Positions 17,590-26,275 of a DNA stretch of 64,000 nucleotides are shown in pieces. Made by a program: the position numbers and the translations under genes. Source of the DNA: Martinezella lusitana (GTDB lineage: Bacteria; Pseudomonadota; Alphaproteobacteria; Rhizobiales; Rhizobiaceae); contig NZ_JAFEVL010000018.1 in assembly GCF_016901135.1 (NCBI RefSeq), positions 1-64,000 on the forward strand, given 5' to 3'. Position 1 is the first letter of the stretch. Each line of letters starts with the position of its first letter. The notes beneath the pieces are model-generated. The model saw nothing but the letters and a program-made list of their open reading frames with translations. It made no database searches and had not been told where the DNA came from.

Positions 17590-18798
17590 TTAGCGAAGGG
17601 CCGCCGCCGCATTCTCGATGCGGTCACATGCCGCTTTGATCGCATCCATCGATGTTGCGATGGACAGGCGGAAATATGGCGACAAACCATAGGCGGCGCC
17701 CTGAAGCGCGGCCACGCCAACGCCATCCAACAGATAGAGAACGAAATCGAGATCGGTCTCGATCGTCTTCCCGTCTGGCGTCTTCTTGCCGATGACGCCG
17801 GCGCAGTTCGGAAACAGATAGAAGGCTCCGTCCGGCACTAGGCACGACAGGCCGGGGACTGCATTGAGCCGCGCGCAGGCATAATCGCGCCGCTCCTTGT
17901 AGACTTTTACGCTTTCGGTGACGAACGACTGATCAGTGGTCAACGCGTGCGCCGCGGCTGCCTGGCTCACCGAGGACGGGCAGGACGACATTTGCGACTG
18001 CAGCTTGTTGATGGCGGCAATGAGCGCCGCCGGGCCGGCCGCATAGCCGATACGCCAGCCGGTCATTGCATAGGATTTCGACACGCCGTTAGCGAGCAGC
18101 ACTCGATCCTTCAGCGCCGGCACGGCAGCTACCAGCGTGGTCATAGGCTCATCGCGGAACCAAACCTGGTCGTAGATGTCATCTGAGAGAACGAAGACAT
18201 GGGGATGACGCAGGAGCACCGCGCCGAGTGCCTCCAATTCGGCGTGTGTGTAAGCCGCACCGGTTGGATTGGAGGGAGCGTTCAGAATGAGCCACAAGGT
18301 TTTCGGCGTGATGGCAGCCTCGAGCGCCTCGGGGGTCAGCTTGAAGCCCTGCTCCTGCGGGCATTGCACGATAACCGGCTTGCCATCATTGGCGATAACC
18401 ATGTCCGGATAAGAGACCCAGTAGGGAGCGGGAATCATGACCTCCGCATCGGCCTCGACGCTGGCCATCAGCGCCAGGAACAGGATCTGCTTGGCCCCGC
18501 CGCCGACGCATATCTCGTTCTCGGCGTAACGCAGGCCAAGACGGCGTTCGAAGTCACCGATGATCGCCTTGCGAAGCGCCGGTGTGCCGTTCACGGCGGT
18601 GTATTTGGTCTCGCCGCGATCGATGGCCGCATGCGCAGCGGCCTTCACATTCTCCGGGGTGTCGAAATCAGGCTCGCCCACCGTCATATCGACGATATCG
18701 CGGCCGGCTGCCTTCAGTTCGCGTGCTCGCGCCGCCGCCGCCGTGCTGGGCGACACTTTGATTCTCGACACGCGCGATGCAGGCACAAAAGTGCTCAT
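17590..18798 (-). CDS. Class I aminotransferase (aspartate aminotransferase family)
   Basis: A 402-residue PLP enzyme of fold type I. Visible motifs are VGEPDFDTPENVK near the N-terminus, NAPSNPTGAAYT in the middle, and the PLP-Lys motif GVSKSYAMTGWRIGYAAGP. It transfers an amino group between an amino acid and a 2-oxo acid. It sits 42 bases after livF and 78 bases before lysR, so it probably belongs to the liv transcript. In this context it may deaminate the amino acid released by the hydantoinase-type enzyme, feeding the aldolase. Broad specificity prevents a firm substrate call. Confidence 0.9.
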   Translation of the reverse strand: MSTFVPASRVSRIKVSPSTAAAARARELKAAGRDIVDMTVGEPDFDTPENVKAAAHAAIDRGETKYTAVNGTPALRKAIIGDFERRLGLRYAENEICVGGGAKQILFLALMASVEADAEVMIPAPYWVSYPDMVIANDGKPVIVQCPQEQGFKLTPEALEAAITPKTLWLILNAPSNPTGAAYTHAELEALGAVLLRHPHVFVLSDDIYDQVWFRDEPMTTLVAAVPALKDRVLLANGVSKSYAMTGWRIGYAAGPAALIAAINKLQSQMSSCPSSVSQAAAAHALTTDQSFVTESVKVYKERRDYACARLNAVPGLSCLVPDGAFYLFPNCAGVIGKKTPDGKTIETDLDFVLYLLDGVGVAALQGAAYGLSPYFRLSIATSMDAIKAACDRIENAAAALR

Positions 18799-18840
18799 TG
18801 GAGTTTCCTCGGTTCTGGTTGTGAGCTGTTTGAAGCAGCT

Positions 18841-19623
18841 TTAATGAACGGCGTCGGTTTCGCCGCGCATCTTTCCGATCAGGAAGAGTTCGCCAAGCTC
18901 GTCATGCGTGATGTCCTTCGGCAGGCCGTCCCAGATGACCTTGCCGAGACGCAGGATAACGGCCCGCTCAGCGACCTCCATTGCCTTCTTGGTGTTCTGC
19001 TCCACGAGAAGGATTGTCTGGCCTGCTGCGTGAAGACGGAGAAGTTCATCGAACACTACGCCGATAGCCGCTGGCGACAGGCCAACCGACGGCTCGTCGA
19101 CCAAAAGAACTTTCGGCCGTTGGAGGACCGCCATGGCCACCTCTAGGAGCTGTTGCTCGCCGCCCGACATGTTGCCGGCAAGCGTCGAGCGGCGTGTCTT
19201 GAGGATAGGAAAGAGATCGTAGACATAGTCCCGATCTGCCTTCACTTTAGCGTCACGGATCGTATAGGCCGCCATCTGCAGGTTCTCGTCGACAGTCATC
19301 ACCGGGAAGTTGCAGCGCCCCTGGGGTACGAAGGAGATCCCCTCCCCCAGAATGGCGCGCGATTTGTAGCCAGCAATATTCTTGCCGCACCAGCCGATGC
19401 TTCCGCCCTTGATAGTGGTCATGCCGTAGAGCGTCTTGAGCAGCGTTGACTTGCCCGCCCCATTCGGCCCCATCAGCGCGACAAACTGGCCCGCGGGCAC
19501 ATCGAGGTCGATGCCGTTCAGGATGTCGAGATTGCCATAGCCCGCCCGCAGGCCCTGGATCGAAAGGTTGGAATCAGCCTCCAAGATAGGCCTCCCTGAC
19601 GCGCTGGTCCTGAATGATGTCAT
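18841..19623 (-). CDS. livF: Branched-chain-type ABC transporter ATP-binding protein LivF
   Basis: A 260-residue ATPase. Walker A is GPNGAGKSTLL, the signature MSGGEQQLLEVAMAV and Walker B VLLVDEPSVGLSP are present, and the C-terminal LVEQNTKKAMEVAERAVIL segment is typical of LivF. It is one of two ATPases of a LivJHMGF importer. The annotated start overlaps livG by 50 bases; a later in-frame TTG (at LEADSN) would shorten this overlap, so the start is uncertain. The ligand may be a cyclic amide or amino acid rather than leucine, given the adjacent hydantoinase genes. Confidence 0.92.
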   Translation of the reverse strand: MTSFRTSASGRPILEADSNLSIQGLRAGYGNLDILNGIDLDVPAGQFVALMGPNGAGKSTLLKTLYGMTTIKGGSIGWCGKNIAGYKSRAILGEGISFVPQGRCNFPVMTVDENLQMAAYTIRDAKVKADRDYVYDLFPILKTRRSTLAGNMSGGEQQLLEVAMAVLQRPKVLLVDEPSVGLSPAAIGVVFDELLRLHAAGQTILLVEQNTKKAMEVAERAVILRLGKVIWDGLPKDITHDELGELFLIGKMRGETDAVH

Positions 19624-20344
19624 GCGGCAGACCCTCGACGAGCTTCGTTCCCTGATCGAGAACGATCACACGCTGGCAAATGCTGGTCACGACGTCGATG
19701 TTGTGCTCGATCACCAGGAAGCTGACGCCGAGCGACTTGTTCGCATAGAGGATCGTCTCGACCACGCGTTCGATAATCTTCGGATTGATGCCGGCCATTG
19801 GCTCGTCGAGCAGGATGAGCTTCGGTTCCGGCATCAGCATCGATGCGAACTGGATCAGCTTCTGCTGGCCGCCGGAGAGATTGCCCGCCGGCTGCTGGCG
19901 GACATCCCAAAGGCCCGCCATCTTGATGAGATCGCGCGCTCTTTCCCGCAGTCCGGCGATCCGCTGACGCGACATCCTACCGAGCCCGAATGTCGACAGC
20001 AGCGACGGAAACGTGAACATCTGGCCGGCAATGACGAGGTTCTCCTCCACGTCCAGCGACTTGAACGTGACGGTCTTCTGGAATGAGCGGAGCATACGCC
20101 CTTCGCGGGCGATGCGGTTCAGCGACCAGCCGGTAATGTCCTGGCCATCAAGGATGACCGTTCCGGAATCCGGCTTGGCGAGACCCGTGCTGCAGTCGAA
20201 AAAGGTCGACTTGCCGGAGCCGTTCGGCCCGATGAGCCCGGCGATCTCGCCGCGGTCGATATGGATGCTGACATCGTTGACGGCCTTGACCGCGCCATAG
20301 GACTTGCTGAGATTCTTGATCTCGAGAAGGGGAAGATGGCTCAC
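19574..20344 (-). CDS. livG: Branched-chain-type ABC transporter ATP-binding protein LivG
   Basis: A 256-residue ATPase. The chosen start is a GTG at 20344, which overlaps the livM stop (GTGA) and gives the normal N-terminus VSHLPLLEIKNLSKSYGAV. The reading frame continues upstream but only as antisense-free overlap with livM. Walker A is GPNGSGKSTFF, the signature LSGGQQKLIQF, Walker B LILLDEPMAG, and the family C-terminal SFLVIEHNIDVVTSICQRVIVLDQG is intact. It pairs with LivF. Confidence 0.92.
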   Translation of the reverse strand: MSHLPLLEIKNLSKSYGAVKAVNDVSIHIDRGEIAGLIGPNGSGKSTFFDCSTGLAKPDSGTVILDGQDITGWSLNRIAREGRMLRSFQKTVTFKSLDVEENLVIAGQMFTFPSLLSTFGLGRMSRQRIAGLRERARDLIKMAGLWDVRQQPAGNLSGGQQKLIQFASMLMPEPKLILLDEPMAGINPKIIERVVETILYANKSLGVSFLVIEHNIDVVTSICQRVIVLDQGTKLVEGLPHDIIQDQRVREAYLGG

Positions 20345-21327
20345 TTCGCACCTCCGATCGCATTCCAGAAACGATTGATGAGGGGAGCAAAGCCCTTCTT
20401 GAACCAGAAGACGAGCACCAGAAGACAAAGCCCGTAGGCGATCATCCGAAGTTCCGGCGTCACGCGCAGGGCTTCCGTCAAGCCGACGAAGAGAAGGCTG
20501 CCGAAGACGGTTCCCGAGATCATCCCCGCGCCGCCGCCGAGCACGATGATCAGCATCGTCGTCGAATAATACATCTGGAACGTCAGCGGGCTGACGACGG
20601 TCAGATAGTGGGCGTAGAGACTGCCGCCAACCCCGGCGAATACGGCGCTGATCATGAAGACGATCAGCTTGTAACGCCACGTCGGAATACCGACTGACTC
20701 CGCAAGCGTCTCGTTTTCACGGATGGCAATCATGTTGCGGCCGGCCGGCGAACGGACAATCGCCCAAACGACAAGGGTTGCGAGCGCGCCGACGGCCAGA
20801 GCCAGATAATAGAAGTTCGTGGTTCCCGAGACGGTGAAGGACAGCGGACCGAGCGCAAAATGCGGCTTCGGTATTCCCGACAGTCCCATGTCGCCGCGGG
20901 TCAAGGAGATCCAGTTCTTGGCGATCGCCTGGCCGATGATCACGAAGCCCAATGTGCACATGACGAAGGATGTCGAACGCAAGCGAAGTGCCGGAATACC
21001 AAGCGGAAGCGCAATCGCTCCGGCAACGAGCCCCGCGGCTACTGCGTTCACGTAGAATGGCGTCCCATAGGTCACCGCCAGAAGTCCGGCGGTGTATGCT
21101 CCGATGCCGAAGAAGGCCGCCTGGGCGAGCGAAAGCAGTCCCGTGTAGCCGACGAGCAGGTTCAGCCCATGTGCGGGAAGCATGAAGATGAGCGCGATGA
21201 TCAGCGCGTGTGTGACGTAACGGCTGCCGATGAAGGGAGCAGCAAGCGCGAGCACGAGCAGGATGGCGGCAAGCGGAACACGGAAATCGCGTCGGCGCAG
21301 CTGTTCAGTCGTTTCCGTGAGAGACAT
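20341..21327 (-). CDS. livM: Branched-chain-type ABC transporter permease LivM
   Basis: A 328-residue inner-membrane protein with about eight to ten hydrophobic segments. Conserved LivM features are GLNLLVGYTGLLSLAQAAFFGIGAYTAGLL near the N-terminus and the RSPAGRNMIAIRENETLAESVGI loop that contacts the ATPase. It forms the channel with LivH. It is 41 bases after livH and overlaps livG by four bases. Confidence 0.92.
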   Translation of the reverse strand: MSLTETTEQLRRRDFRVPLAAILLVLALAAPFIGSRYVTHALIIALIFMLPAHGLNLLVGYTGLLSLAQAAFFGIGAYTAGLLAVTYGTPFYVNAVAAGLVAGAIALPLGIPALRLRSTSFVMCTLGFVIIGQAIAKNWISLTRGDMGLSGIPKPHFALGPLSFTVSGTTNFYYLALAVGALATLVVWAIVRSPAGRNMIAIRENETLAESVGIPTWRYKLIVFMISAVFAGVGGSLYAHYLTVVSPLTFQMYYSTTMLIIVLGGGAGMISGTVFGSLLFVGLTEALRVTPELRMIAYGLCLLVLVFWFKKGFAPLINRFWNAIGGAK

Positions 21328-21368
21328 AGCGAGTCCTCAAAATTCGAGAAAGTTTCGGCGGAACGCGC

Positions 21369-22241
21369 CTAGAAGCGCGCCTGCGTCGAGAAGAGTCCAT
21401 GCGGTCGCCACATCAGCATCAGGATGAGCGTTGCGAAGCCGACCGTGTCGCGGAATTGAAGCCCCACATAGGTCGCCACCAGGCTTTCCGCGATGCCCAG
21501 GATCATGGCTGCGAAGAATGTGCCTCGGACGTTTCCAAGACCGCCCATGATGATGATCGGCAGCGTCTTGAACGTGATGAGTTCCCCCATGCCGCCGTAG
21601 ACGCTGACATTGACCGGTGCGGTGAGCACGCCGGAGAGAGCGGCAAGTGCCGCCCCCAGGACGAACGTTCGCAGCACCACCTGCGGCACGTCGATGCCGA
21701 CGACTTCGCAGCACTCGACATTCTGGGAAACGGCGCGCATGGACTTGCCCATGCGGCTGTAGGTGACCATCAGTTCAAGGCCGATGAAAACCAGCAGACA
21801 GACGAGCAGAATGATGATCCGCTGTTCCGCCAGACTGAACCCGAGGATCGAGACGGGCTCGATATATCCGCCGGAAAAGAACTTGTATCCGCCGCCGAAG
21901 ACGAGGATCACCGTGTTCTGCAGGACGAGCGCAATACCAAGTGTAGCAAGTACCCCGGACTCCGCCGGGGCTCCCACCATGCGCTGCATGACAAGCTTTC
22001 CCACGACATAGGCGACGACGATGGTCGAGAGGACGCCAACGACGATCGAGGCCTCGTAGGACAAGCCGAGATAGTCGATTGCAAACCATGCTCCGAATGT
22101 GCCGAGCATATAGTATTCGCCATGCGCAAAATTGATAGCTCGCAGCACACCGAAGATCATCGTCATACCGACAGCGACAATCGCATAGACCGAGCCCGTC
22201 ACGATGCCGTTGATTATCTGCTCGAGGATGGTCGAGAACAT
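21369..22241 (-). CDS. livH: Branched-chain-type ABC transporter permease LivH
   Basis: A 290-residue inner-membrane protein. Family motifs include GIVTGSVYAIVAVGMTMIFGVLRAINFAHGEYYMLG at the N-terminus and the MRAVSQNVECCEVVGIDV loop that docks on the ATPase, though the usual hydrophobic residue there is replaced by Cys-Cys. The C-terminal half contains TFKTLPIIIMGGLGNVRG, typical of LivH. It is 21 bases after the binding-protein gene. Confidence 0.92.
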   Translation of the reverse strand: MFSTILEQIINGIVTGSVYAIVAVGMTMIFGVLRAINFAHGEYYMLGTFGAWFAIDYLGLSYEASIVVGVLSTIVVAYVVGKLVMQRMVGAPAESGVLATLGIALVLQNTVILVFGGGYKFFSGGYIEPVSILGFSLAEQRIIILLVCLLVFIGLELMVTYSRMGKSMRAVSQNVECCEVVGIDVPQVVLRTFVLGAALAALSGVLTAPVNVSVYGGMGELITFKTLPIIIMGGLGNVRGTFFAAMILGIAESLVATYVGLQFRDTVGFATLILMLMWRPHGLFSTQARF

Positions 22242-22262
22242 TATGATATTCCTCGCGCTCGG

Positions 22263-23456
22263 TTATTGGGCAGGATAGTGGATGTCCGCGGTATAAGCAC
22301 CCTTGATGCTTGGCTTGCCATTTTCGATCTGGAGAAGGATCATCGGCAGGCGCGCCTGGTTGTGGTCATCGAAGGTGACCTCACCAACGGGGCTGTTGTA
22401 CTTTATCTTGGAAAGCGCCTCGCGGACCCTGTCTTGCTCGATGCTGCCCGCCTCATGGATGGCCTGAGCCAGCAGATGAACGGTGTCCCAATGAACGTAA
22501 GCGTGGTTATTGGGCGCTTCTTTGTAAGCGGCGGTGAACTTCTCGACAAAGGCCTTGCTAGCCGGCGAATCCCAGGACGGGAGCCAGGCGGCAGCCTCGA
22601 CAGCGCCTTCGAGCGCTGTTGGGGCCGATTTGATGGTCTTCTCGGTGTTGAACTCGCCATTGCCGATCAGGGTTACCTTGCCCGCAAGACCCAGCTCGAT
22701 CATCTGCCGCGCAATAATTGGTGTCGTATCGGCAAGACCGTACAGAATGATCGCCTGCGCGCCATTGTCCCGGATCTTCGCCAGCACGCTGCGGAAGTCG
22801 ACTTCGCCTTCCTTGTAATAATCCTCGCTCAGAATTTCTCCCTTGAACTGCGGGAGGTATTTCTTGGTGAATTCAATGGCAGAGCGGCCGTAGTCGCTGT
22901 CGACGGAAAGGACTGCAAACTTCGTAAAGCCGCGCTGTTCGGCGGCATATTTCGCGACGATAAGCGCGCGGTTTTCATCGGTGGGGTAATTGCGGTAGGT
23001 CCACTTGTAACCGCCGACGCCAGCGCCGTATGTGATCTTCGGATTTGATGAGGCGGCGTTCAGCAGTAGCACCTCGGCGTCTTCCACGACGGGCTGCATT
23101 GCAAGCGTCACCGAACTGGAAACGTCACCAATGATAAAGCCGACCTCGTCCTCATCAATCAGGCGGCGTGTGGCCGAGACCCCCTCAACAGGCGTACCCT
23201 GGCTGTCTGCACTGTAGAGCTCGATCTTATGACCATCGACGCCGCCGGCATCGTTGATCTCCTTGACGGCAAGTTCGGCGCCATGCATCGAAAACGCACC
23301 GTACCGCGCGTTCGGGCCGCTCATCGGCGCGACAATCCCAAGTTTGATGGCGGCGCCCTCGGCTCTCGCAACGCCCGAAATATTCGGCGCAAGCGTCGCC
23401 AATGCCAGCATGGCGGTAGATATGCAAAGTGCTCTGCGGGTTATCGTATGCGTCAT
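22263..23456 (-). CDS. livJ: LivJ-type substrate-binding protein
   Basis: A 397-residue periplasmic protein with a signal peptide ending near GVARAEG. The mature part begins IKLGIVAPMSGPNARYG and continues with the family's two-lobe pattern (AVKEINDAGGVDGHKIELY, ATRRLIDEDEVGFIIGDVSSSV). It binds the ligand for the LivHMGF channel. A 44-bp promoter element shared with hyuA lies about 106 bases upstream, tying the transporter to the hydantoinase genes. Amide- or urea-type ligands are as plausible as branched-chain amino acids. Confidence 0.9.
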   Translation of the reverse strand: MTHTITRRALCISTAMLALATLAPNISGVARAEGAAIKLGIVAPMSGPNARYGAFSMHGAELAVKEINDAGGVDGHKIELYSADSQGTPVEGVSATRRLIDEDEVGFIIGDVSSSVTLAMQPVVEDAEVLLLNAASSNPKITYGAGVGGYKWTYRNYPTDENRALIVAKYAAEQRGFTKFAVLSVDSDYGRSAIEFTKKYLPQFKGEILSEDYYKEGEVDFRSVLAKIRDNGAQAIILYGLADTTPIIARQMIELGLAGKVTLIGNGEFNTEKTIKSAPTALEGAVEAAAWLPSWDSPASKAFVEKFTAAYKEAPNNHAYVHWDTVHLLAQAIHEAGSIEQDRVREALSKIKYNSPVGEVTFDDHNQARLPMILLQIENGKPSIKGAYTADIHYPAQ

Positions 23457-23562
23457 GTTCCCACTCCGTTTTCGGATGCGATCGCCCGGCTCTTTGCCTT
23501 GACGTGCTTAGTGCCGCTTTTGCGGTTCTTCGTCATCACAGTAGGTTCATAGAGGCGCGGAA

Positions 23563-23606
23563 GGCCAACACAACTCCATTCTGCCGCCATAGCGTTTCTT
23601 TATAGC
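23563..23606 (-). promoter_or_regulatory. 44-bp promoter element with LysR-type box upstream of livJ
   Basis: This is the second copy of the element at 16522-16565 (39 of 44 identical). Its core is GCCATA-N9-TATAGC (23586-23606), keeping the T-N11-A layout with one arm base changed. On the transcribed strand it is followed by TTGTGT and, 16 bases on, TATGAA, a possible sigma-70 promoter. Confidence 0.75.
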
Positions 23607-23722
23607 GAAGGCGTTTGCAACGATACTAGTCTTGCAAGGGCGACATGCCTCATGTGCAAGCACATGCATTTTATTTGGGCTCTAGAATGATTATTTCCTG
23701 GTCGCAAATAAAGGAGCTAGAC

Positions 23723-23869
23723 ATGAGAGTATTTGATAAAATTAGGCGGTTCGCTGAAAATCGCCGGGCAATCCGCGAGCTCGGAACGTTGGACGATCAT
23801 GTTCTCCATGATCTCGGCTTATCGCGTTCGCACATCCGTTCGGCCGTCTTGGGCAACTCCCGTTCTTAA
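23723..23869 (+). CDS. DUF1127 (YjiS-like) small basic protein
   Basis: A 48-residue protein. The start at 23723 is set by AAGGAG six bases upstream; an in-frame upstream Met at 23645 lacks a ribosome site. The sequence MRVFDKIRRFAENRRAIREL, then LDDHVLHDLGLSRSHIRSAV, is the DUF1127 pattern: a basic first helix and the L-x-D-L-G-L-S-R-x-x-I turn. Family members are short, often numerous in alphaproteobacteria and reported to affect RNA or phosphate/carbon responses. No operon partner is visible. Confidence 0.85.
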   Translation: MRVFDKIRRFAENRRAIRELGTLDDHVLHDLGLSRSHIRSAVLGNSRS

Positions 23870-24089
23870 GTTTGCACGGCGCTGTCACGCTGTTTCGAAA
23901 CGATGTGTTGGGAGAGCTGCTGGTACATGAGGCCAGCGCTCCAAGAGCATATCTTCGACCAGCCGTAGGCTCAACGGGAACCGGAAATACAGCCAAACCG
24001 CACGCTGATGGCTGATGGTTCCTTCAAAACCAAAACTGCTGCGTTGGCAGAAGCAGAGGGTCTAGCTGCTCACAAAATAGCAGGAAGCA

Positions 24090-25091
24090 TCAACTTCCGC
24101 CCGCCGTCACCCCAGAACAGAGCTCACTGTGCAAGGTTGCTTCAGCGCTTTCCAAAGCCGGTCGCGAAAGTGGCACGATCCGGAAGCCGTTCCTGCCCGC
24201 CGATTTTACCTCGTATAAGACACGGTCCGCTTTCGCAAATATGTCTTTGGGCGATTGGCCAGGTAGGATTATGGCAGCTCCAACGGACGCGGCGATCCGA
24301 ATGTTCTTCGTTGGGGTTGAGATCGTCCAATTCATGCCTTTTACGACACGGGCGGCGATCTTTGCGAGATCTTCGACCGATGAACATGGATGGATGACGG
24401 CAAATTCGTCCCCGCCTATGCGAGCGATCATGTCGGCCCGTGGTAGCGCCCGCGAGAGCCTGTGGCTTGCGACTTTGAGACAGTCGTCTCCGGCCTGATG
24501 TCCGAAAGTATCATTTACAGACTTAAAACCGTCGAGATCCGCCAAGAGCAGGGCTTGCGCCCTTTGACCGTCGGCTCCACATATCTCACTAAGGAAGGTT
24601 TCAAACCTGGTCCGGGAACTCAGTCCGGTGAGGGCATCGCGCTCCGCCAAGTGACGAAGCTGCTCAACCACAGCCTTCTCGGCAGTGATGTCCTGTTTCA
24701 CCCCGAATATTCTTGCGGCAGTGCCGTTCGCAAACTCGACGCAAGCGGTTATTCTTATCCATCGGCTGTTACCTTTCGCGGTAACGATTTGAGCGTCCAG
24801 GGTAAAGCCTTCACCTGTGCGAATTGCCCTATCGCGGGCCTCGTTGAGCAGTTTACGGGTCTCTGGCGTGTAGAGTCTGACGATTTCTTCCCGCGCCAAT
24901 GGCGCTTGCGGAACAAGATCGAAGAATTCATAGACCATATCCGTCCAACTTAGCGTCTGATCCGGCAAGCTGCATTCCCATACACCTATCCGAGCCGCCT
25001 TGAATGATCGATCAAACAGCTCCCGCAAACGAATGAACTCCTCGGAGCCGATCGCGTGAGGCTGCGGTATTTCATATACATTGCAAGACAT
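24090..25091 (-). CDS. PAS-GGDEF diguanylate cyclase
   Basis: A 333-residue protein. An N-terminal PAS domain spans about residues 25-145 (AARIGVWECSLPDQTLSW to RIFGVKQDITAEKAV). A GGDEF domain follows (about 150-310), opening with RDALTGLSSRTRFE and carrying the intact active-site loop RIGGDEFAVI. It should make cyclic di-GMP from two GTP. The usual RxxD inhibitory site is not present at its normal place (PRAD there instead), so product inhibition may be weak. No membrane segment is seen, so a cytosolic signal is sensed by the PAS domain. Confidence 0.92.
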   Translation of the reverse strand: MSCNVYEIPQPHAIGSEEFIRLRELFDRSFKAARIGVWECSLPDQTLSWTDMVYEFFDLVPQAPLAREEIVRLYTPETRKLLNEARDRAIRTGEGFTLDAQIVTAKGNSRWIRITACVEFANGTAARIFGVKQDITAEKAVVEQLRHLAERDALTGLSSRTRFETFLSEICGADGQRAQALLLADLDGFKSVNDTFGHQAGDDCLKVASHRLSRALPRADMIARIGGDEFAVIHPCSSVEDLAKIAARVVKGMNWTISTPTKNIRIAASVGAAIILPGQSPKDIFAKADRVLYEVKSAGRNGFRIVPLSRPALESAEATLHSELCSGVTAGGS

Positions 25092-25557
25092 ATGGCTCCC
25101 TCGCCAGCTGAACGAAGATCGTTGCCAGTTTCATCAAGATGCCCCGGACCACCATCCCAAACAGAGGATTACACATATTGCTTGCGTTCGGGTTTCTAAA
25201 AATACGGACCGCACGAATTTCGTTCAATCAAGAATCGCGTTCAAGCCCCGGTTCCGAAACTAATCCACAGCCCGGCAGATCGCGACGCCCGCGCTCAAAG
25301 CGCGGCCAAGCTTTCGCCTGACACAATCAACCTAGACATCCGTTTGGAAATTTCGGAGCACTGCACATCGGTATTCGAACCGAAGAACAAACTCCTGCGC
25401 GGATTCATGACAATCCAGTTTCGCGTGACGCACAGATGAAGCAACCGGGCCGGTCCTCAATGTGTGAAAATCGAGCGCCTTGAGAGGACTCTAACCGGCG
25501 ATACTTCCTCTCCAGTGCATGCTTGCGACGAAAACCCGTGTCGTTTGCAGCAGAATT
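25092..25557. other. Non-coding stretch, nothing recognised
   Basis: These 466 bases lie between the diverging GGDEF gene's upstream side and the end of the toxin gene. The short frames here lack ribosome sites and family resemblance. No repeat or RNA structure stood out apart from a GC-rich GCGCTCAAAGCGC hairpin near 25290-25303. Confidence 0.3.
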
Positions 25558-26001
25558 CTAGCGGGTGATCTGATCTGGGGATTTGACCGCAATGCCGAAT
25601 GGCCGAAAGTGCTTTAGATTCGCAGTAATAACAGTGAGCTTATGAATGCTTGCCGTGCCTGCGATGATCGCATCGGCTGCGCCAGGGCTTTGTCCGGCAA
25701 TGATCGCTTTGGCTTCCAGTCTGCCAGATTCAAGAGCGACATTGTTGTCAACCGGCAAGATGCGATCTCCATATCCGGCGATAAGACCTTGCAGCCAGGT
25801 ATGAATTCCGGTTGCCTTTGTCTTTGCACCTTTCGCCTCTAGTAGCCGAACGCCTTTTTCGATCTCATGGATCGTCAAGGATGAAAGATAAATTGCGTCC
25901 AACCGGTCCTGTTCATTGACCCAATCAGCAAATGTATCCGATGCACTTGCTTTGGACGGCGCAAACATCGAGATAGCGTTGGTGTCAAGAAGAAAGCTCA
26001 T
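25558..26001 (-). CDS. PIN-domain toxin (VapC-like)
   Basis: A 147-residue PIN-domain protein, a normal length for VapC. The acidic metal-binding set is visible: Asp6 (LLDTNAIS), Glu46 (IHEIEKG) and Asp110 (PGAADAIIAG), with the typical ITANLKHF motif near residue 128. Family members are Mg-dependent RNases that cut tRNA or rRNA. The antitoxin gene directly precedes it with a four-base ATGA overlap, as in most type II systems. Both genes are intact. Confidence 0.9.
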   Translation of the reverse strand: MSFLLDTNAISMFAPSKASASDTFADWVNEQDRLDAIYLSSLTIHEIEKGVRLLEAKGAKTKATGIHTWLQGLIAGYGDRILPVDNNVALESGRLEAKAIIAGQSPGAADAIIAGTASIHKLTVITANLKHFRPFGIAVKSPDQITR

Positions 26002-26264
26002 AGATCAACCTCGCGGGAGGGGGTTGGATTTCGGGCGAAGACATCGTCGACCAGATCGAGATCTGCCGGAAAGCTCTTCAGATACTCAACCAGGCTAGGT
26101 CGATCCTTACGGAGCACCTTCCTTGCAGCCTCTGCTGCTCCTACGCTGACGAGCACAGCAGCAGCACGACCATGACGCGTGATCGTTACAAACTCGCCAG
26201 CGGCGGCTTGATCAACGACGCGAGAGAACGACATCTTTGCATCTTTCAGACTAATCGTTGCCAC
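25998..26264 (-). CDS. Phd/YefM-family antitoxin
   Basis: An 88-residue protein starting at a GTG (26264) with GGAG seven bases upstream. The N-terminal half matches the Phd/YefM DNA-binding fold: ISLKDAKMSFSRVVDQAAAGEFVTITRHGRAAAVLVS. The C-terminal half (SLVEYLKSFPADLDLVDDVF) is the flexible, acidic toxin-binding part. It should neutralise the PIN toxin and, with it, repress the operon through the palindrome just upstream. Confidence 0.9.
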   Translation of the reverse strand: MATISLKDAKMSFSRVVDQAAAGEFVTITRHGRAAAVLVSVGAAEAARKVLRKDRPSLVEYLKSFPADLDLVDDVFARNPTPSREVDL

Positions 26265-26275
26265 TATGGATCTCC

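Noticed and set aside
21399..23048. Long plus-strand frame opposite livH and livJ
   Set aside because: Asp/His/Arg-rich translation without motifs, antisense to well-supported transporter genes.
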